This document shows positions 1-12,255 of a stretch of 64,000 nt of DNA, piece after piece. Source of the DNA: Struthio camelus (taxonomy: Eukaryota > Chordata > Aves > Struthioniformes > Struthionidae); NCBI RefSeq assembly GCF_040807025.1, contig NC_090943.1:121037900-121101899 (forward strand). The letters are read 5' to 3'. Position 1 is the first letter of the stretch. Every line of letters starts with the position of its first letter. The translations under genes were made by a program, and so were the position numbers. The notes below the pieces were generated by a model. It was not told the DNA's origin. It did not search any database and was given only the letters and a program-made list of their open reading frames with translations.

Positions 1-3000
1 CTGTGGACCTCTGGCAGACAGGTTTATTTGGATTGAAGCAGTTTTCCAAAGCCTGGGAAAGCTTTTTGCTGTCACAGTGGGACTGCAGAAGGGAAAGACG
101 TTTGATTCAGCTCGGAAGCGTTGTCTCGGGGCCCGACTGGCTGCAGACAGGTTCAGAGGCACAGGGCAAGGGAAGGCAGGACACTGTTGCTGCAGCCCAG
201 GGCTGCTGGGGCCAAGGAGCCGGTGGCCGCTTTGGCTGCCCGCGAGCTTGCTCGCTCGCCAAGGAGCTGTGGGTTGCCTTTGGTTGGTGTTGGCTCAGTG
301 CCTGCAGGGAAAGGCAGCAAAACAGAGTCTGGAGGCAGCTGTGTTTGCAAAAGTTGGGGGAAATATTCAACTGGTACAATGGGGTGGGTTTGAAAAAGAC
401 CCGTGAATCATCGTGGGTGATCCAGCACGTAAAGGATGAATTTGGCTCACTGTTTTCAGCCATTTATTTAATCCTGGAGAATTATTTGCCACAAGCTGCT
501 CATGCACCAGTAATTCAAAGCCAAGAGAGATTATTTCTAACGTGCAAAGGAAGGAGGTATCTCATGGGAAAGTTGACTTGCTCTCCTTGTCTCCTACAGT
601 AAAATTTTTCCCTTAATTAAGCAGGGAGGACACATCAGGCAGATTTTTGACAGACTCTCAGCTTTGCTCTTTCTTCTTTGGTGCATTGTCATTCATTAAT
701 GGTCACTGCCCTCTGGAAATTGCCACTTTATTGAAAAAGGAATGTATTCTGAAAGGCTAATGGCTGGTTGTATCTTCTAAATTACAGCAATAATGAGCCC
801 AGCTGCACACCTAAATATTATTTCAACCTGTAGTGTCTTGTACCGTGCTTGCATCACAGGAAGGGCATGGGAGGAGAAGGCAGAAAGTGCCAGCACGCAA
901 CAGCCCAGCCCAGTTCCCTTTGTTAAAAAGCCAGAATTTTAAAAATGCCCTCTGTCTTTCTTCTAGAGCATCAGAGGAAGAGAGGAACGGTTAAATGGCA
1001 TCTTCTTCCAGGAACAGCTGGTGCAAAGAGCAGTTGAGGCAGTATAGCAAAAACTGTAGTCACACTGTTCAGGCTGCACAGCATCTGCTTATTTTGTTGC
1101 ACATTTTGGATGTGCAGCAGGAGGGGCCAGAGACGCTGGTACCCTTCTGAAGTTCTGTAATGACAGCATCCTTTAACTTTGTTTTCTGTGAATCTTTGGG
1201 TTTCTGATTGAGCTGTCCCTGGGGAAGATGTCCTGACTAGTTTACATTCTGTAAACATTGCTGAACATTTTAGGAAAAGAAACAAATTGTCCGGGGAACC
1301 TTGTCCATATCCATGATAAAACAGAGGAGGGGGGGCTGTTCGTGCATGCAGCGGAGAAATACTCGGTATGACAGGAGCGCACAGCAGAGCTGCTGCTGCT
1401 TCTCCACCTCTGCTCAGACTCGCAGACTTGCGGCGAGAGAGGAAATCTCCAAGCACAGCTGTGTTTGGGGTGGCTGCCCGTCCCCATTACATTGTAGACA
1501 GCACAGAAGAGCTCTACTGTATCAGTGCTGGCAGCTAAAGCGTGCTAACAGATCCATTTCTAAAACGTGGTTTCTGCAAGGGCAGCGAGGCTCTGTGTGC
1601 TTGGCCAGGGGTTTGGGGCATCATCACTCACTCACTAACCACGTTAAAGACCCACACACAAGACTGTGACCCTTTCCTACCCAGCTTCTGTGCTGAGTTC
1701 AAGCCATAATAGCAGGAACCCTCCCCAAACTGTGTTATTACATGGTTGTACACATGCAACCGTGTATCTGGGGCTTGCAGAGAGGAGAGCCGGTGAAGTC
1801 CGAGAGGATGAAATCTGAGCTGTCTCTTGGCATATCTTTCCCATATCTCACTCTCTTGCTACTTGCAGTCAGGCAGCTACAGGCTCACCAGTGTGGCACA
1901 TAGAAGGATTTTGAAGGGAAACGTACACCAGAGCAGCGCTGAAGTTGCTGGTGATGAATGATAGTTTTTGTCACCTGCTGCTTCAGAAGGCCCACCTGGT
2001 TGTACATGCTGTACATGATGGCAGGCGCAGCTTCACCTGTCTCTGTGGCCAAGAGTAGGGTAATGGACAGGACCAGAGCTTACTTCCCCCCCCCCTCCCC
2101 CCATCTAGACCAGCAGAGTGGCTCTAAGAGCAGAGGTGTCCAGGTGAAAAACGATGTAAGGAAGATGATACTGCAAGGTCACCTGTAGCACCTACAGGAT
2201 CCAGCTACCCATAATTGTATTGGCAGACTGCTTGGGATCTATGGCTTTGGTTTGGTTTACATGAAATATAAAGTCATTGTGTGATGCAGAGTTTAGTGCT
2301 CAGGTAACTCAAGGACTGTCATGGGCTGGTGGTTCTGCAGAATCAGTTGGGCACTTGTTAACTCTTTTTTTAATGTACTAGAAGTGTTCTTAGTGTCTAC
2401 AGGGTATTTATGATTTGGATTTTTCTGCTGAATAAAATCTGTAAAACACTCATACTGTTATAACACAGAGATTTTGCAGTAACGTTTACAAATGAAACAC
2501 ATGCAATAAGAAATGCAGCCATGAGTACTTCACCTTTTTTACCACGGTGGAGAGATACTCGTGCTTTATAAAAATTGTTTCTCCGCTCCTTTCGCATCGT
2601 TCACTGATACTACGCTATGTATGCGTGTTGACGCTGCGGTGTTCTTTAATAATACTTACAAATCATAAGCTTCATACATAATGTTATGCTAATACTATTC
2701 TTTTGAATTCCTCTTTATTATTTAAATATAGTCCTCCGAGGGCTAAAAGAGCTGCTTTGTAACGGGTATTGGAACTGGATTTCTGGTTCAGCATCCGCTT
2801 TGTTCTTCCTAGCAGCAGATGAGAATTAATTCCTGTCTAGTTCTGCAGATTGGCCAAAAAAGGGAGGTACTTAACTGTTATCAGAGGTGCACCTTGCGTC
2901 TCTCCTGAGTCGCTCTGGCGCGCACCTCCTTTGCCGAAGGGCAGGTTGCTGTGGGGGAAGCTGTCAGTGAATGGAGCTGAGCCTTGGAACCAGGGCAGAG

Positions 3001-6000
3001 GGAAATGCCCCAGGTCTCTGGCAAGGAGCTACCCCACCACACGCCTGCTCACCACGTGCGCGTACCGCGTATATGCCGACCTTCACTAGGCCCTCAAAAG
3101 GGATTCGTTTAGTGGCAGCCCACTCAAGCCCAGCCATTTTTGGATGGGTAAAACAGGATTTAAAGGAATTATTTAATTGGAGATTGACTTCAGATGGCTT
3201 GAGGTGAATTGGATTTAAGCGCTTTGAAACAGGAGTTGGCGATCAGACAGGCATAGGGGATATTAGCCATTTTCAAATGTAACCTAATAAAGCAGAGCTC
3301 TATTTCCACAGTAATATGTTGTAAGAGGCTCTGGCCTATTCCCCGCTGCCTGTATGCACTTGGAGTGGGAATTCAGTAGTTTTAGGCACTACTTCTTGAA
3401 CTTCCAAGAAAACAGTGCAACGCTGGCAAGCTTAACTGCAGTCACTGCCTAAGTAGCCCCATGTGTCCCACAGGACACAGTAGCCTGCACAGAGGTCCTG
3501 CATATGCACATATAAAACCGAGAATAATCTAGTTTTCATTAGTATTTTAAGGCGCCTAAAAGTTTTCAAAAAAGGAGATGACAACGTACGTCTGCCATTG
3601 TTAGCAGTGTTAAAAAGGAGAGAAAGGTTATCACGTTGTCTTTTCCCCCAGGAAAAAAGGTAACAGAGTTGGTTGGTTTTACAGATGTGTTGTGTTTTTT
3701 TGGCAGACATTATTAGGGTTCTCAATTAAAGACATGTTTTTGAAAAGGGTTTTTTTTAGGTTTGTTTTTGATAATAGCAAATATTAAGCATTTCTTTTCA
3801 TTCACCGATTGAAATTGTAACTATTACAATTTTATATTATTTTTTGATGTTATATGAAACTGTTAAGAGCTTCCAAGTTTCTGTAAAGTTCTGCCTAGGG
3901 GATTAATCTAAAAGACCAGAGGAAGGAGCAGAGCTGACGGTGTCATACGGATTTGACACTGGAACGTGGCTAGTTTTAGATTCAGCTGTCTGTCATTGGA
4001 GCAGAAGTGGATGAGTGTCACTGGGCCTGGAGGTGAGGTGCGAAAGGATAGAAAAATCCAGAGCGTCAAATAGTGCATGTCCTTATAAAACTGGCCAGCT
4101 GACCTCATGTTTTGTTCTTCATGGCACTGAATTCATTAAGAAGTTAGAAACTTGCCTGCAGTAAGTGTAGCTGCTGAGTATTGCTCTCTGACATGCATAC
4201 AGGAATTTGTCTGACTAAAATTGCCGTTAGTTGAAGGAAATAATCCAAGTAATGGACTGGATCGAAGTACAGGAAATTGATTGTTCATCTGAAGTAAAGC
4301 CTTAAGCAGTTAGATAAAAAGACTTTGTGTTCTTCTCTGAAATACTGCAAACCAGTTTCTTCCAGTTTTGAGAGCTAAATCATCATTGAAATGAGCTTTG
4401 TCCATTGCAGTGATGCCGAGAAGAAGACATTTTCAAAACTGTCATCCCAAATAACATGTAGTCACAATGACTGGTGAATCAGTAGGCCAGGCACTGGCAT
4501 CGGCTGTCATGTCTACATTCAGAAGCAGTCTTCGCTCATCTTCAGGGTTGTGCAAAGTGAGGCATATAGAAACGATTAAGGGAGTTTGTCCCACACACGG
4601 TCAGTTAGTTTGGCAGGTCAGCTAACAGGCATTGCAGTGAATGTAGACAACGGGAAACGTCCGTCAGACTTGTTACCAAGTTCCTTGCTATTCTTCTTCC
4701 CCAATAGATTTTTCTATGCGAGGCAGTTTTGATTAAGTCATCGATGTCAGGCACATTTCCTGAGCATTTATCATTCCATAGACTTTGGGAAGAATAACTA
4801 TCTATTTTTAGCATTTAACAAGGAGTCTGAAATGTCCTTGCCTTTCTTTACCATTGCCCGCATTCCTTGCTTCTACCCAGCACCTTCCTCTCTGCCAACC
4901 AGAACAAAAACCAGAAACAAGTGCGTACTTGCTTTAAAGAAAGATAGATAAATCTGGATTGTTCCCACAGAACAGGACGTTTCAAACTAAATAATATCAT
5001 GTGTGAATTTTATAAAGCCACCATTGCTCATTTTTTGGTGAGGTTCATGAATCTCAAAACGGTAATAGGGTTAAACGCTGAGCTTTTTCTCCACGTTGGG
5101 CAAAGCATCAAGACAAGAGCTGACATGCTGACACCTGAATAGAGAGAAAAAAAGGATACTGGCGCATTAGAGGCACCTTTCCGCCAGTTGCTCCACCTCC
5201 TTTCCCTGTAAATTGCAGATAGAGTTGTTGTTCTAGCAGTCCTAATGGCAATTAGGATCTGAAAACAAAGATGAATTAAAGCAGGCAGCCTTAATCAGCC
5301 TTGTCAGTGGGAGAAACGCTGTTAGACTGGCTGGCAGCATATCCTTTCCAAAGCTGTCATTTTCCTTGTCCCTGTAAACAGAGACAGCGAGCAGAAATTA
5401 GTTACAGAGTAAGGACAGAATTTTCTCTTGATGTCTCATGAACTGCTTTTGCTTTTGGAGTAAATCTTAATAGTTAGGAATCACTAAGCATAAAATATAG
5501 ACACAAAAGATTACATCTCTAAATAACAATTATCAGATTGCTTTTGCCATAAGTCGAAGGGTTTTTTATGTATCTAGAAAGCCATTTAATATTTAATTGA
5601 CTCCTAAATTATTAACAGGTTAAAGTGTTCAACTGTTGCTGTCGTTTAAAGAGCAAGTGCCCAGCAGGAATCTTGCATGGGGCTGTATGGATCGCGTCAA
5701 AGCATACGTTTGATTCATTAAAGAAATCTTACACTTCCAAAGCTAATACTATCCAATTTATATTCTGTTAATCCATGCTTGGCTAATAAAACGCACAGGG
5801 TGAGATTTCCTGTTTTTATTCTTGTTTATTCAATACTCCGTAAGGTGAAATTCAGGAAAAAATGTCACCGTTCAACAAAGAATTTGCATTCACAAGTTAT
5901 GCAGTACTGTTCCAGAAAAACTCTGAAATGTGTTGGGGGAGAAACTTTCTTCTGTTTTGTTTTCTTCAGTCTCAGATAACCAAAATGATATGCTTAGTTT

Positions 6001-9000
6001 TGGGTGTGGTTTATAAGCAACACGCTTTTTGGAAATGAGATGTGCGAATAGAATATTTAGAGTTTGACATGCATGTAAATCAAGGTGACTCCCCAAACTT
6101 TGTAGGAAAATGCGTTCTGTTTTTTTGTCTCCTAAGGAAATGTCATCCTGATCTTGTCATTTCCTTAAGCTTTCCCTGCTCAAATACAATGAAGGTTGCA
6201 AAATTAAGTTCCCATGATTTATCTCAACTTTTTTTTTTAATCTTAACTTTTTGGCATCTGCTCAAATCCCTTGAAAATTTAGTTTTAAAAAAAGTGCTTT
6301 TGAAAAATAAAACCTAGGAAAATCAAAAATGAGGAAAGAAGTTCTCTTTGCTTAAAGGCCTCTTTGGCAAGGACTATCTTCTCTATTCTGTATCTTTAAA
6401 CACCTTTTACTACTGCATATTGGTTTACGTGGCTGCTCGGTGCTATAGGTAATCTGAATAACTTTGACATAGAGTTTGACTTTTTTTGAAGTGCCTGTCC
6501 TCCATATGTTCCCTGCTCCATTGGGCCCATTGACCGTGGCGCCACGTAGGGGTTGAGGCTTGAAGAACTTGGCGGCGGTGGTTTTCCGCTCTGGGGTAGC
6601 CAGCCCTTTCTGCGCCGGTTGTACCCCAACAACCATCCCGACTGTTTCCTGGGCACAACTTACCCATTTTGTAGATAGCAAAGTGGAGGCATATCCCCAC
6701 GCTTGCTTGGTTGCTCTAAGGAGCCTTTTGTGGTCTCAGAAGTTTCACGAGGAAGCAGCTGTTTTGGGGTTCCCGCAGCATGCGTGCCCTGGGCTTGCCC
6801 TGGGCTTGCTCTCCCAGGTGGAGGAGCTGCCCGAGCACCCGAGGACACTGGTTTTTAGTTTGCAGTTAATGACAGTTCCCCACACAAGCAGCTATAACCT
6901 GACTTAGTTTACATTCCCAAAAGGGTTTATTTTTATTATTATTATTTTTAGCCAGCTCGGTCAGCAGTTATCCAAAAACAGCTTTGCTGAGGCAAAATTC
7001 ATGAACTTCTTTGCCTGTAATAAGCAGAGGGAAAAAATCAAGGTTTGCCCAGCAAAAACGTGACTTGCTGTTGGGCTTAGTAATAGGCAACACACAAAAG
7101 AATGGAGTAAAGTAGCTTAGGAATTGCATGTTATATGTTTGCCAAGATCTTTTACTGGTGAGAGGAGGATCTGTATAAACTAGCATGATCTTTCTCGCTT
7201 ACACACAGAAACAGCACACTCTTTTGTACTGGTTTTCCTCAAGAAAGTGAGTTAAATTCTCTGTTTTGAGGACAACAAGTGTCTTTCCAAAACAGTAATA
7301 CTTGATTACTCCGTTTTACAACCCAAGCAGTCATGTACTACCTACAAATACAGGTCGTGTGCAAAGGAGGGGAAGACTAAGCAGCCCCCCAAAACACTGT
7401 TTCAGGGTGTTTTGGGGCCCTGGAGGTAGACACATCTTTTAGAAACGTCAGAAAGACAGAAAAATTGGAGGCACTCTTCTTCATCGATCTTAGCTAATGT
7501 TGAGGACACCTTCCAGTGCAGGCTTGCACTTGCCAGCTGACCCTCATCTCGACTCCCAAAGAGCTGGTTTCTTTTAAGTCCCCAGAGCCACTCTTTTCTG
7601 AAGAGCTGCTGTGCTGACTCCTTACAGGGCGCCAGTTTTGCCTTTGATGTATTAAACAAAGTTCTCTCTCCTTGTCTATTAACTCCACAGGAGAGTCTTC
7701 TTCGTGACTTGTTTTCACAGGCATGATGGCATTATTTCTTACTCTGTGCCTGTAGGATTTTGAGGGAAAGGATACTAAACTATTCTGATATTATTTCAGA
7801 TAATTCAGATTTTTGTTTTGCTTTTTGCGTTAAGGGGCTTTTTCAAGTTGTATGTTTTGTTTCTTAGTTAAGACCTTCCGAAATGATGATTATTTAGCAT
7901 TTTTGTGTTTGAGAGGAGTTTCTTTAAGCATGTTCTGCACAGGAATGGAGAGGCTAACCTGATGCTTCTCATAGATGGTTGTTTTCATATAATTATTTTT
8001 CCGGCCTCTCAGTCATATGGTATCAGGAAACAGAACGATAGTGTGACACTGTGCTAAGTGAATCCCAGTCAAGAAATTAAGAGGGCTTTGTCTGGATTAA
8101 ATGCTTGATACAGTGTTTTCCTTTGTCACAGGAAAACGTTTTCCAGCAGATAGATGGGCTGGATCCATTTCAGAAGCAAAATATGTGATTTCTTGGCAAC
8201 ACCCTTTATTTGCATTTTTCAAGGAAAGAAAGGGAATGACAAGTTGCAAACTGAGGAAAGGGAAATAGGATACGCAAAGAGAAAATATGAAACAGCCCAG
8301 TCCAGCAATCAAAGGAAGAGTCTGCAGGACTTCTCTGTGTGGGGTTTAGCGTCAGCATCTCTCGCACGACTACAGTGGACTTCAGCTAAAAACTTGCAGG
8401 CCGTGATCCAGTGAAGCCCTTAAGCACATTGTTAACATCAGTAAATCTGAGCAAATTGAAGTTTCTGTTGCCATTGAAATCAGTTGGATCACACACACCT
8501 AGAAATGATACTGGGATGAGGCTACACAAAACCTTATTCAACTGGAGGTGATTAAGTATATGCTTAATGTAAATTGCAGACACAGGGTTTAAGCACACCC
8601 TTGGACCTAAGTGGATACCAAAGTATCACAAGATGAATTTTCCACAGCTGTACAGAGTCATCGTTTGTGGAGCACAAATTCACTTGCAGTCTTTTTTTAT
8701 CTTCACTGTCATCTTGATTGTGAGGCTAAAGCATGGCCTACAGCCTTATTCTCTTAGACATGTCATTTAACTTCAAGTGTAAAATGCTAAATGGATCAGT
8801 CCTCCAAAAATAAATACCCGAGTTTCCGTCCAGAGGTGATGGGAGGAAAGCTGGATTCCTCTTGATGGCCTCAAGGAGGAGAGCTTCTTCACTCAGCTCT
8901 AAACACCCTTCTCTGCTTAGACGAGCAGAAGTTCCCACCGGCAGCTTTCCAAGGCAGCTATTTCTCTGTACTGACAGTGTAGGGAAATCTAGATATTTAC

Positions 9001-9393
9001 TCTAGAAGGGTAGGTCTATTCGATAGAGAGATTTAAAGTGTTTAAGCTAGGTCTCACCTGAAGTTTATGATTCCCATCCCTCTCCTACTTCTAAATTCTG
9101 TCAGATGCACCCAATTATTAGGAACCTATTTTTGCACCATGAGTTGAAGATGGGCTGTCAACTGGAGGAAAATGGGATTTTTATATGACTTACAGCTGTG
9201 ATGTGTTTTTAAACAGCACAGCGCTACCCGTAGGAAAAGTTGTCTGGTCTGTGCTTTGCATTGATAAGTTTGGATTATTGCTGTTAACCTTTTTTCAGCT
9301 TTGTGTGGTGGAAGGTAATTAAGGGGTGTGTATTAGGCGGTGTTTCTGCTTCTCATAAGAAAGGGGTACTGACCTCTGGGTTTTGTTCTCCAG
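1..9393 (+). other. CABLES1: CABLES1 intron, 3' portion (no coding exon seen)
   Basis: This stretch precedes the first recognised CABLES1 exon and ends in a pyrimidine-rich acceptor (TTTTGTTCTCCAG). I looked for the preceding conserved CABLES1 block (the segment around the ISGRRSF motif) and did not find it, so the upstream exons should lie before the window. The sequence is T-rich on the + strand, as expected for the non-template strand of a transcribed intron. A frame stays open from 3 to 602 but resembles no family I know and is treated as chance. A short minus-strand, proline-rich open frame (6396-6656) is discussed as a finding. Confidence 0.75.
2086..2102 (+). repeat. Poly-C tract (C10 T C6)
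   Basis: A run of ten C, one T and six C inside the CABLES1 intron. On the minus strand this is a G-run. It is probably length-variable and prone to sequencing error. Confidence 0.9.
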
Positions 9394-9493
9394 GGATGTG
9401 AAGTTGGACAGTGGACGTCAATGCCATTCTGCAGGAGTGTGTCTGAAAGAAATAATTGGTCTTGAAGGTGTGGAGCTGGGAGCAGATGGGAAG
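9394..9493 (+). CDS. CABLES1: CABLES1 coding exon (first in window)
   Basis: A 100-nt internal exon. The acceptor CAG is at 9391-9393 and the donor AAG|GTGGGA is at 9493/9494. The first base completes a codon begun in the upstream exon; 33 full codons follow and the exon ends on a codon boundary. The product contains LKEIIGLEGVELGADGK, a block I recognise from CABLES1 just ahead of the serine-rich segment. CABLES1 is an adaptor that links cyclin-dependent kinases (CDK2, CDK3, CDK5) to tyrosine kinases such as Abl and Wee1 and restrains proliferation. This exon lies N-terminal to the cyclin-box-like domain. It reads in phase into the exon at 11023. Assignment to CABLES1 rather than CABLES2 rests on the downstream cyclin-box exons. 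Confidence 0.93.
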
Positions 9494-10753
9494 GTGGGAA
9501 TGCTTCGGTTCCTCATCTGCACATTTTATGTAATAAGGAAAAAACATGATGTAACTAATGACAGATACAAATATGAAAATAAATTTCAATGATGTGTAGT
9601 ACAGCACAATAGTTAAAGCACAGTACGTAAAAACTGTAAATAAAATTTGCAGAAATGCACGAGGACTGTCCAAGCTGTCAGTGCAAACCACTCTGTTTCC
9701 TTGAAGAAATCTGCCTCTGACAGCATCTGAGTCTGTAAAGTATTACTGAATCACACAGCATTCCCCTGGCTCTAGCACAGCACTGCAGAGCATATTGATA
9801 GAAGCTGGAAAATAATTCCTGGTAATAGTTATAAGCTGTAATTTTGTTTCCTTTCAATTGTATTTAATAAAATAAATTTTACTTAACAATGAATTTCTCC
9901 AAAAGAGCAGGAACGCACTAGTACAAACCTGATGAGTGTTTCAAAATCTGTAAGTGTATTCATTTGGATAGGAAAAGTAATTACGAGTCTTCAGGGAAAG
10001 TGACTCATTTGAAGCAAATATATAGAAAAGAGATGATTTTATTCGTAAATGAAAACTTTATGGCTGAAACCCTGATTCATTTTTTACAGTTTGTTCATGC
10101 AGTCTCCTGTCATTTAGTTGTTTTAAGGCCCCAGGTCAATGCTGCTACGCATTGCATGCTCACCTAACCAAGTGACAGGCCAGACCACAGGCTGTAACTT
10201 CTTGAGGATAATCTGCCAACTCATATATATAAGTTAAAGCTCACATCTTTTATTTGATACCTGTTCTGACCTCCTCATAAATCAGTCTAGGGTCTGAGAC
10301 TCATTATTTTCTTCAGCATGATGGTATTTTTGGAAAATAAACCTATGAGAAGCAAGGCATAGTCTGCTTTTGTCCAAGTGCGCAAGTAGAAAATTGGTGC
10401 ATCCTTTAAAAATATTTTTGTCACAAGTTATTCATTCACTCATAGTCCATATTGGTAGGCAGCAGATGATCTCCAGCAACCATTGCTGTAGGCTAGTGCC
10501 TCGCATATGACACCAAAAAGACTCTGCCAGACAAAGACCTAAAGGAGAAAAATACCAGAGAAAACGCTTCAGTTCCATTTGACTGATTTGCCTTTCACTG
10601 ATCTGTGCCGAGTGGCATTATATAGGAGAGTGCTGTTGCCAATAAAGAAGCAGCTGAAATCTGTTACAGAGAAGGCCCAATGAAAAAAATGACCACACTG
10701 GTATATTTTAAAATCTGCTCTTTGAGCAGGATTTTGTAAATCCAGTATATTAG

Positions 10754-10791
<38 letters not shown>

Positions 10792-11022
10792 TTTGTTTTG
10801 TTTAAGATATTAATGCATTTGCGAAAGCTTTTGTGCATGGGTGAGCTGACTACACTGAAACAACGTAGGTGACTGATGTTCATCTGTGCCTAGCTATCAA
10901 CTCTGGGAAATCCTTCACGGATTTGACCTCCCTTGCTTCAAACTGGGATGCGCCGAATGAATCCTGCTGTGGCTGAGCTGGGCGGATCGTAACTGTCTTG
11001 TCTGTTCTGAATTTCTTTTTAG
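9494..11022 (+). other. CABLES1: CABLES1 intron
   Basis: A 1.5-kb intron bounded by GTGGGA and a TTTCTTTTTAG acceptor. Apart from a (TG)15 microsatellite at 10758-10787 I see nothing specific in it. Confidence 0.85.
10758..10787 (+). repeat. (TG)15 microsatellite
   Basis: A pure TG dinucleotide run in the CABLES1 intron about 235 bp ahead of the next acceptor. It is likely polymorphic. Confidence 0.95.
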
Positions 11023-11179
11023 ACTGTTTCTTACACCCAGTTCTTATTTCCTACGAACGCTCTGGGAACGCGGAGGAACACGATAGACTCCACCTCGTCC
11101 TTCTCCCAGTTTCGCAATGCAAGCCATCGTAGCCTTTCTTTGGCAAGAGCTAACAGCACCCAAGGGAGCATTGATGCAG
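11023..11179 (+). CDS. CABLES1: CABLES1 coding exon (serine-rich segment)
   Basis: A 157-nt internal exon. The acceptor AG is at 11021-11022 and the donor GCAG|GTAGCT is at 11179/11180. It opens on a codon boundary (TVSYTQFLFPTNALG) and runs through RRNTIDSTSSFSQFRN and SHRSLSLARANSTQGSIDA. It leaves one base (G) that joins GT of the next exon to make Gly. The segment is Ser/Thr-rich and low-complexity, likely disordered. In the CABLES family this region lies between the N-terminal kinase-interaction part and the cyclin box and has several candidate kinase sites; none can be proved from sequence. The donor is weak at positions +4 and +5 (GTAGCT). Confidence 0.95.
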
Positions 11180-12151
11180 GTAGCTTATTAGGCAGCTTGT
11201 TTTAATAGCCTTGCATGCCCTTGTGATAGGCAATTCTTGAGAAGGATTTTCGGGGGAGTTACGCTGTGTTTTAGCCCCTTTCTTGCTTAAATTAAGCAGA
11301 ATGTAGTCCCTAGCTGATGTCGTACAGCATACCAATCTTGGAGTGCCTTTTCCGCTCCTGTCCTGTGCTTGCGTAGCCAGGTTGGCTTACACCTCATGGA
11401 AAGTTAAGTAAAGAAGATTATGGGTGCGCTGTCATGTTGCCAGCCCCTGATGGCTGTCAGCGTGCCTCCTTCTGTCACTGGCGTTGTTTGTTCCTCCGAC
11501 GTGCGGCCCATCGTTACCTTGGTTTGCTATGGAAAATATACAGTGGCAACATAGCAGTCATAGGCTGAACGTGTAAATCATGCTTGTGACCTTTACTGGA
11601 GTGGGAAGAGCTGTGTTTACAGAACTGGCACAAAACATTAGCCGAAGCACTGTGTGGTTAGGATGTTTTGGCACGTTAATTGCAATAAGTGAAAATATTT
11701 GCATAAACAGATGAAAACTTGTTGCTGGGATTAAAATTCAGAAATACTTTCCCACTCACTTTCCTCTCATCTGAACATGGCCAGGTACATGGAATCACAT
11801 TAATTTGTCAGACTTATAGCCTGAGGCTTGATTATGCAGCTATGTATAATTTTGCAGTTTTCTAGGTGTACAGTTTTGCGGTTCTCTAAGCAGCAAGTTC
11901 ATAGTTACCAGATAATTCATAAGCTGTAGGCGCTCTATATCTTTCATAAGCTGTAGGTTCTCTGTACCTTTGCAAATTATATTATTATTGAAAGAGTTAG
12001 AGTTGGGATATTCAAAACCTTTAGACTGTTTCAAAAATAATGCATGAAGATCGTTTTGTGCATTGTCTGTGAACTTGTTTGCCATGTATATCAAGTCTAG
12101 AGAGTTCTTGGTGCAGTTGATTGCTTTCTTATCTATACAATTGTTTTATAG
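11180..12151 (+). other. CABLES1: CABLES1 intron
   Basis: A 972-nt intron with the acceptor TTGTTTTATAG at 12141-12151. A local duplication, CATAAGCTGTAGG(C/T), lies near 11919-11958. Nothing else stands out. Confidence 0.85.
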
Positions 12152-12255
12152 GTAGCGACCTGGGAGACTACGTTGAATATGACCCAAATCTTCTAGATGA
12201 TCCCCAATGGCCGTGTGGCAAACATAAGCGGGTTTTAATATTCCCTTCGTATATG
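12152..12255 (+). CDS. CABLES1: CABLES1 coding exon (pre-cyclin-box)
   Basis: A 104-nt exon. Two bases complete the shared Gly codon, then 34 codons end at ATG|GTAAGT (12255/12256), a strong consensus donor. The product contains SDLGDYVEYDPN and LLDDPQWPCGKHKRVLIFPSYM, a highly conserved CABLES1 stretch immediately ahead of the cyclin-box-like domain. It joins in phase 0 to the exon at 25615, so the 13.4-kb intron in between interrupts the protein right at the domain boundary. Confidence 0.97.

Noticed and set aside
3..602. 199-codon open frame at the window start
   Set aside because: No recognisable domain, repeated composition or splice-compatible context. Overlapping frames are also open here because the segment is GC-rich, and it lies within the CABLES1 intron.
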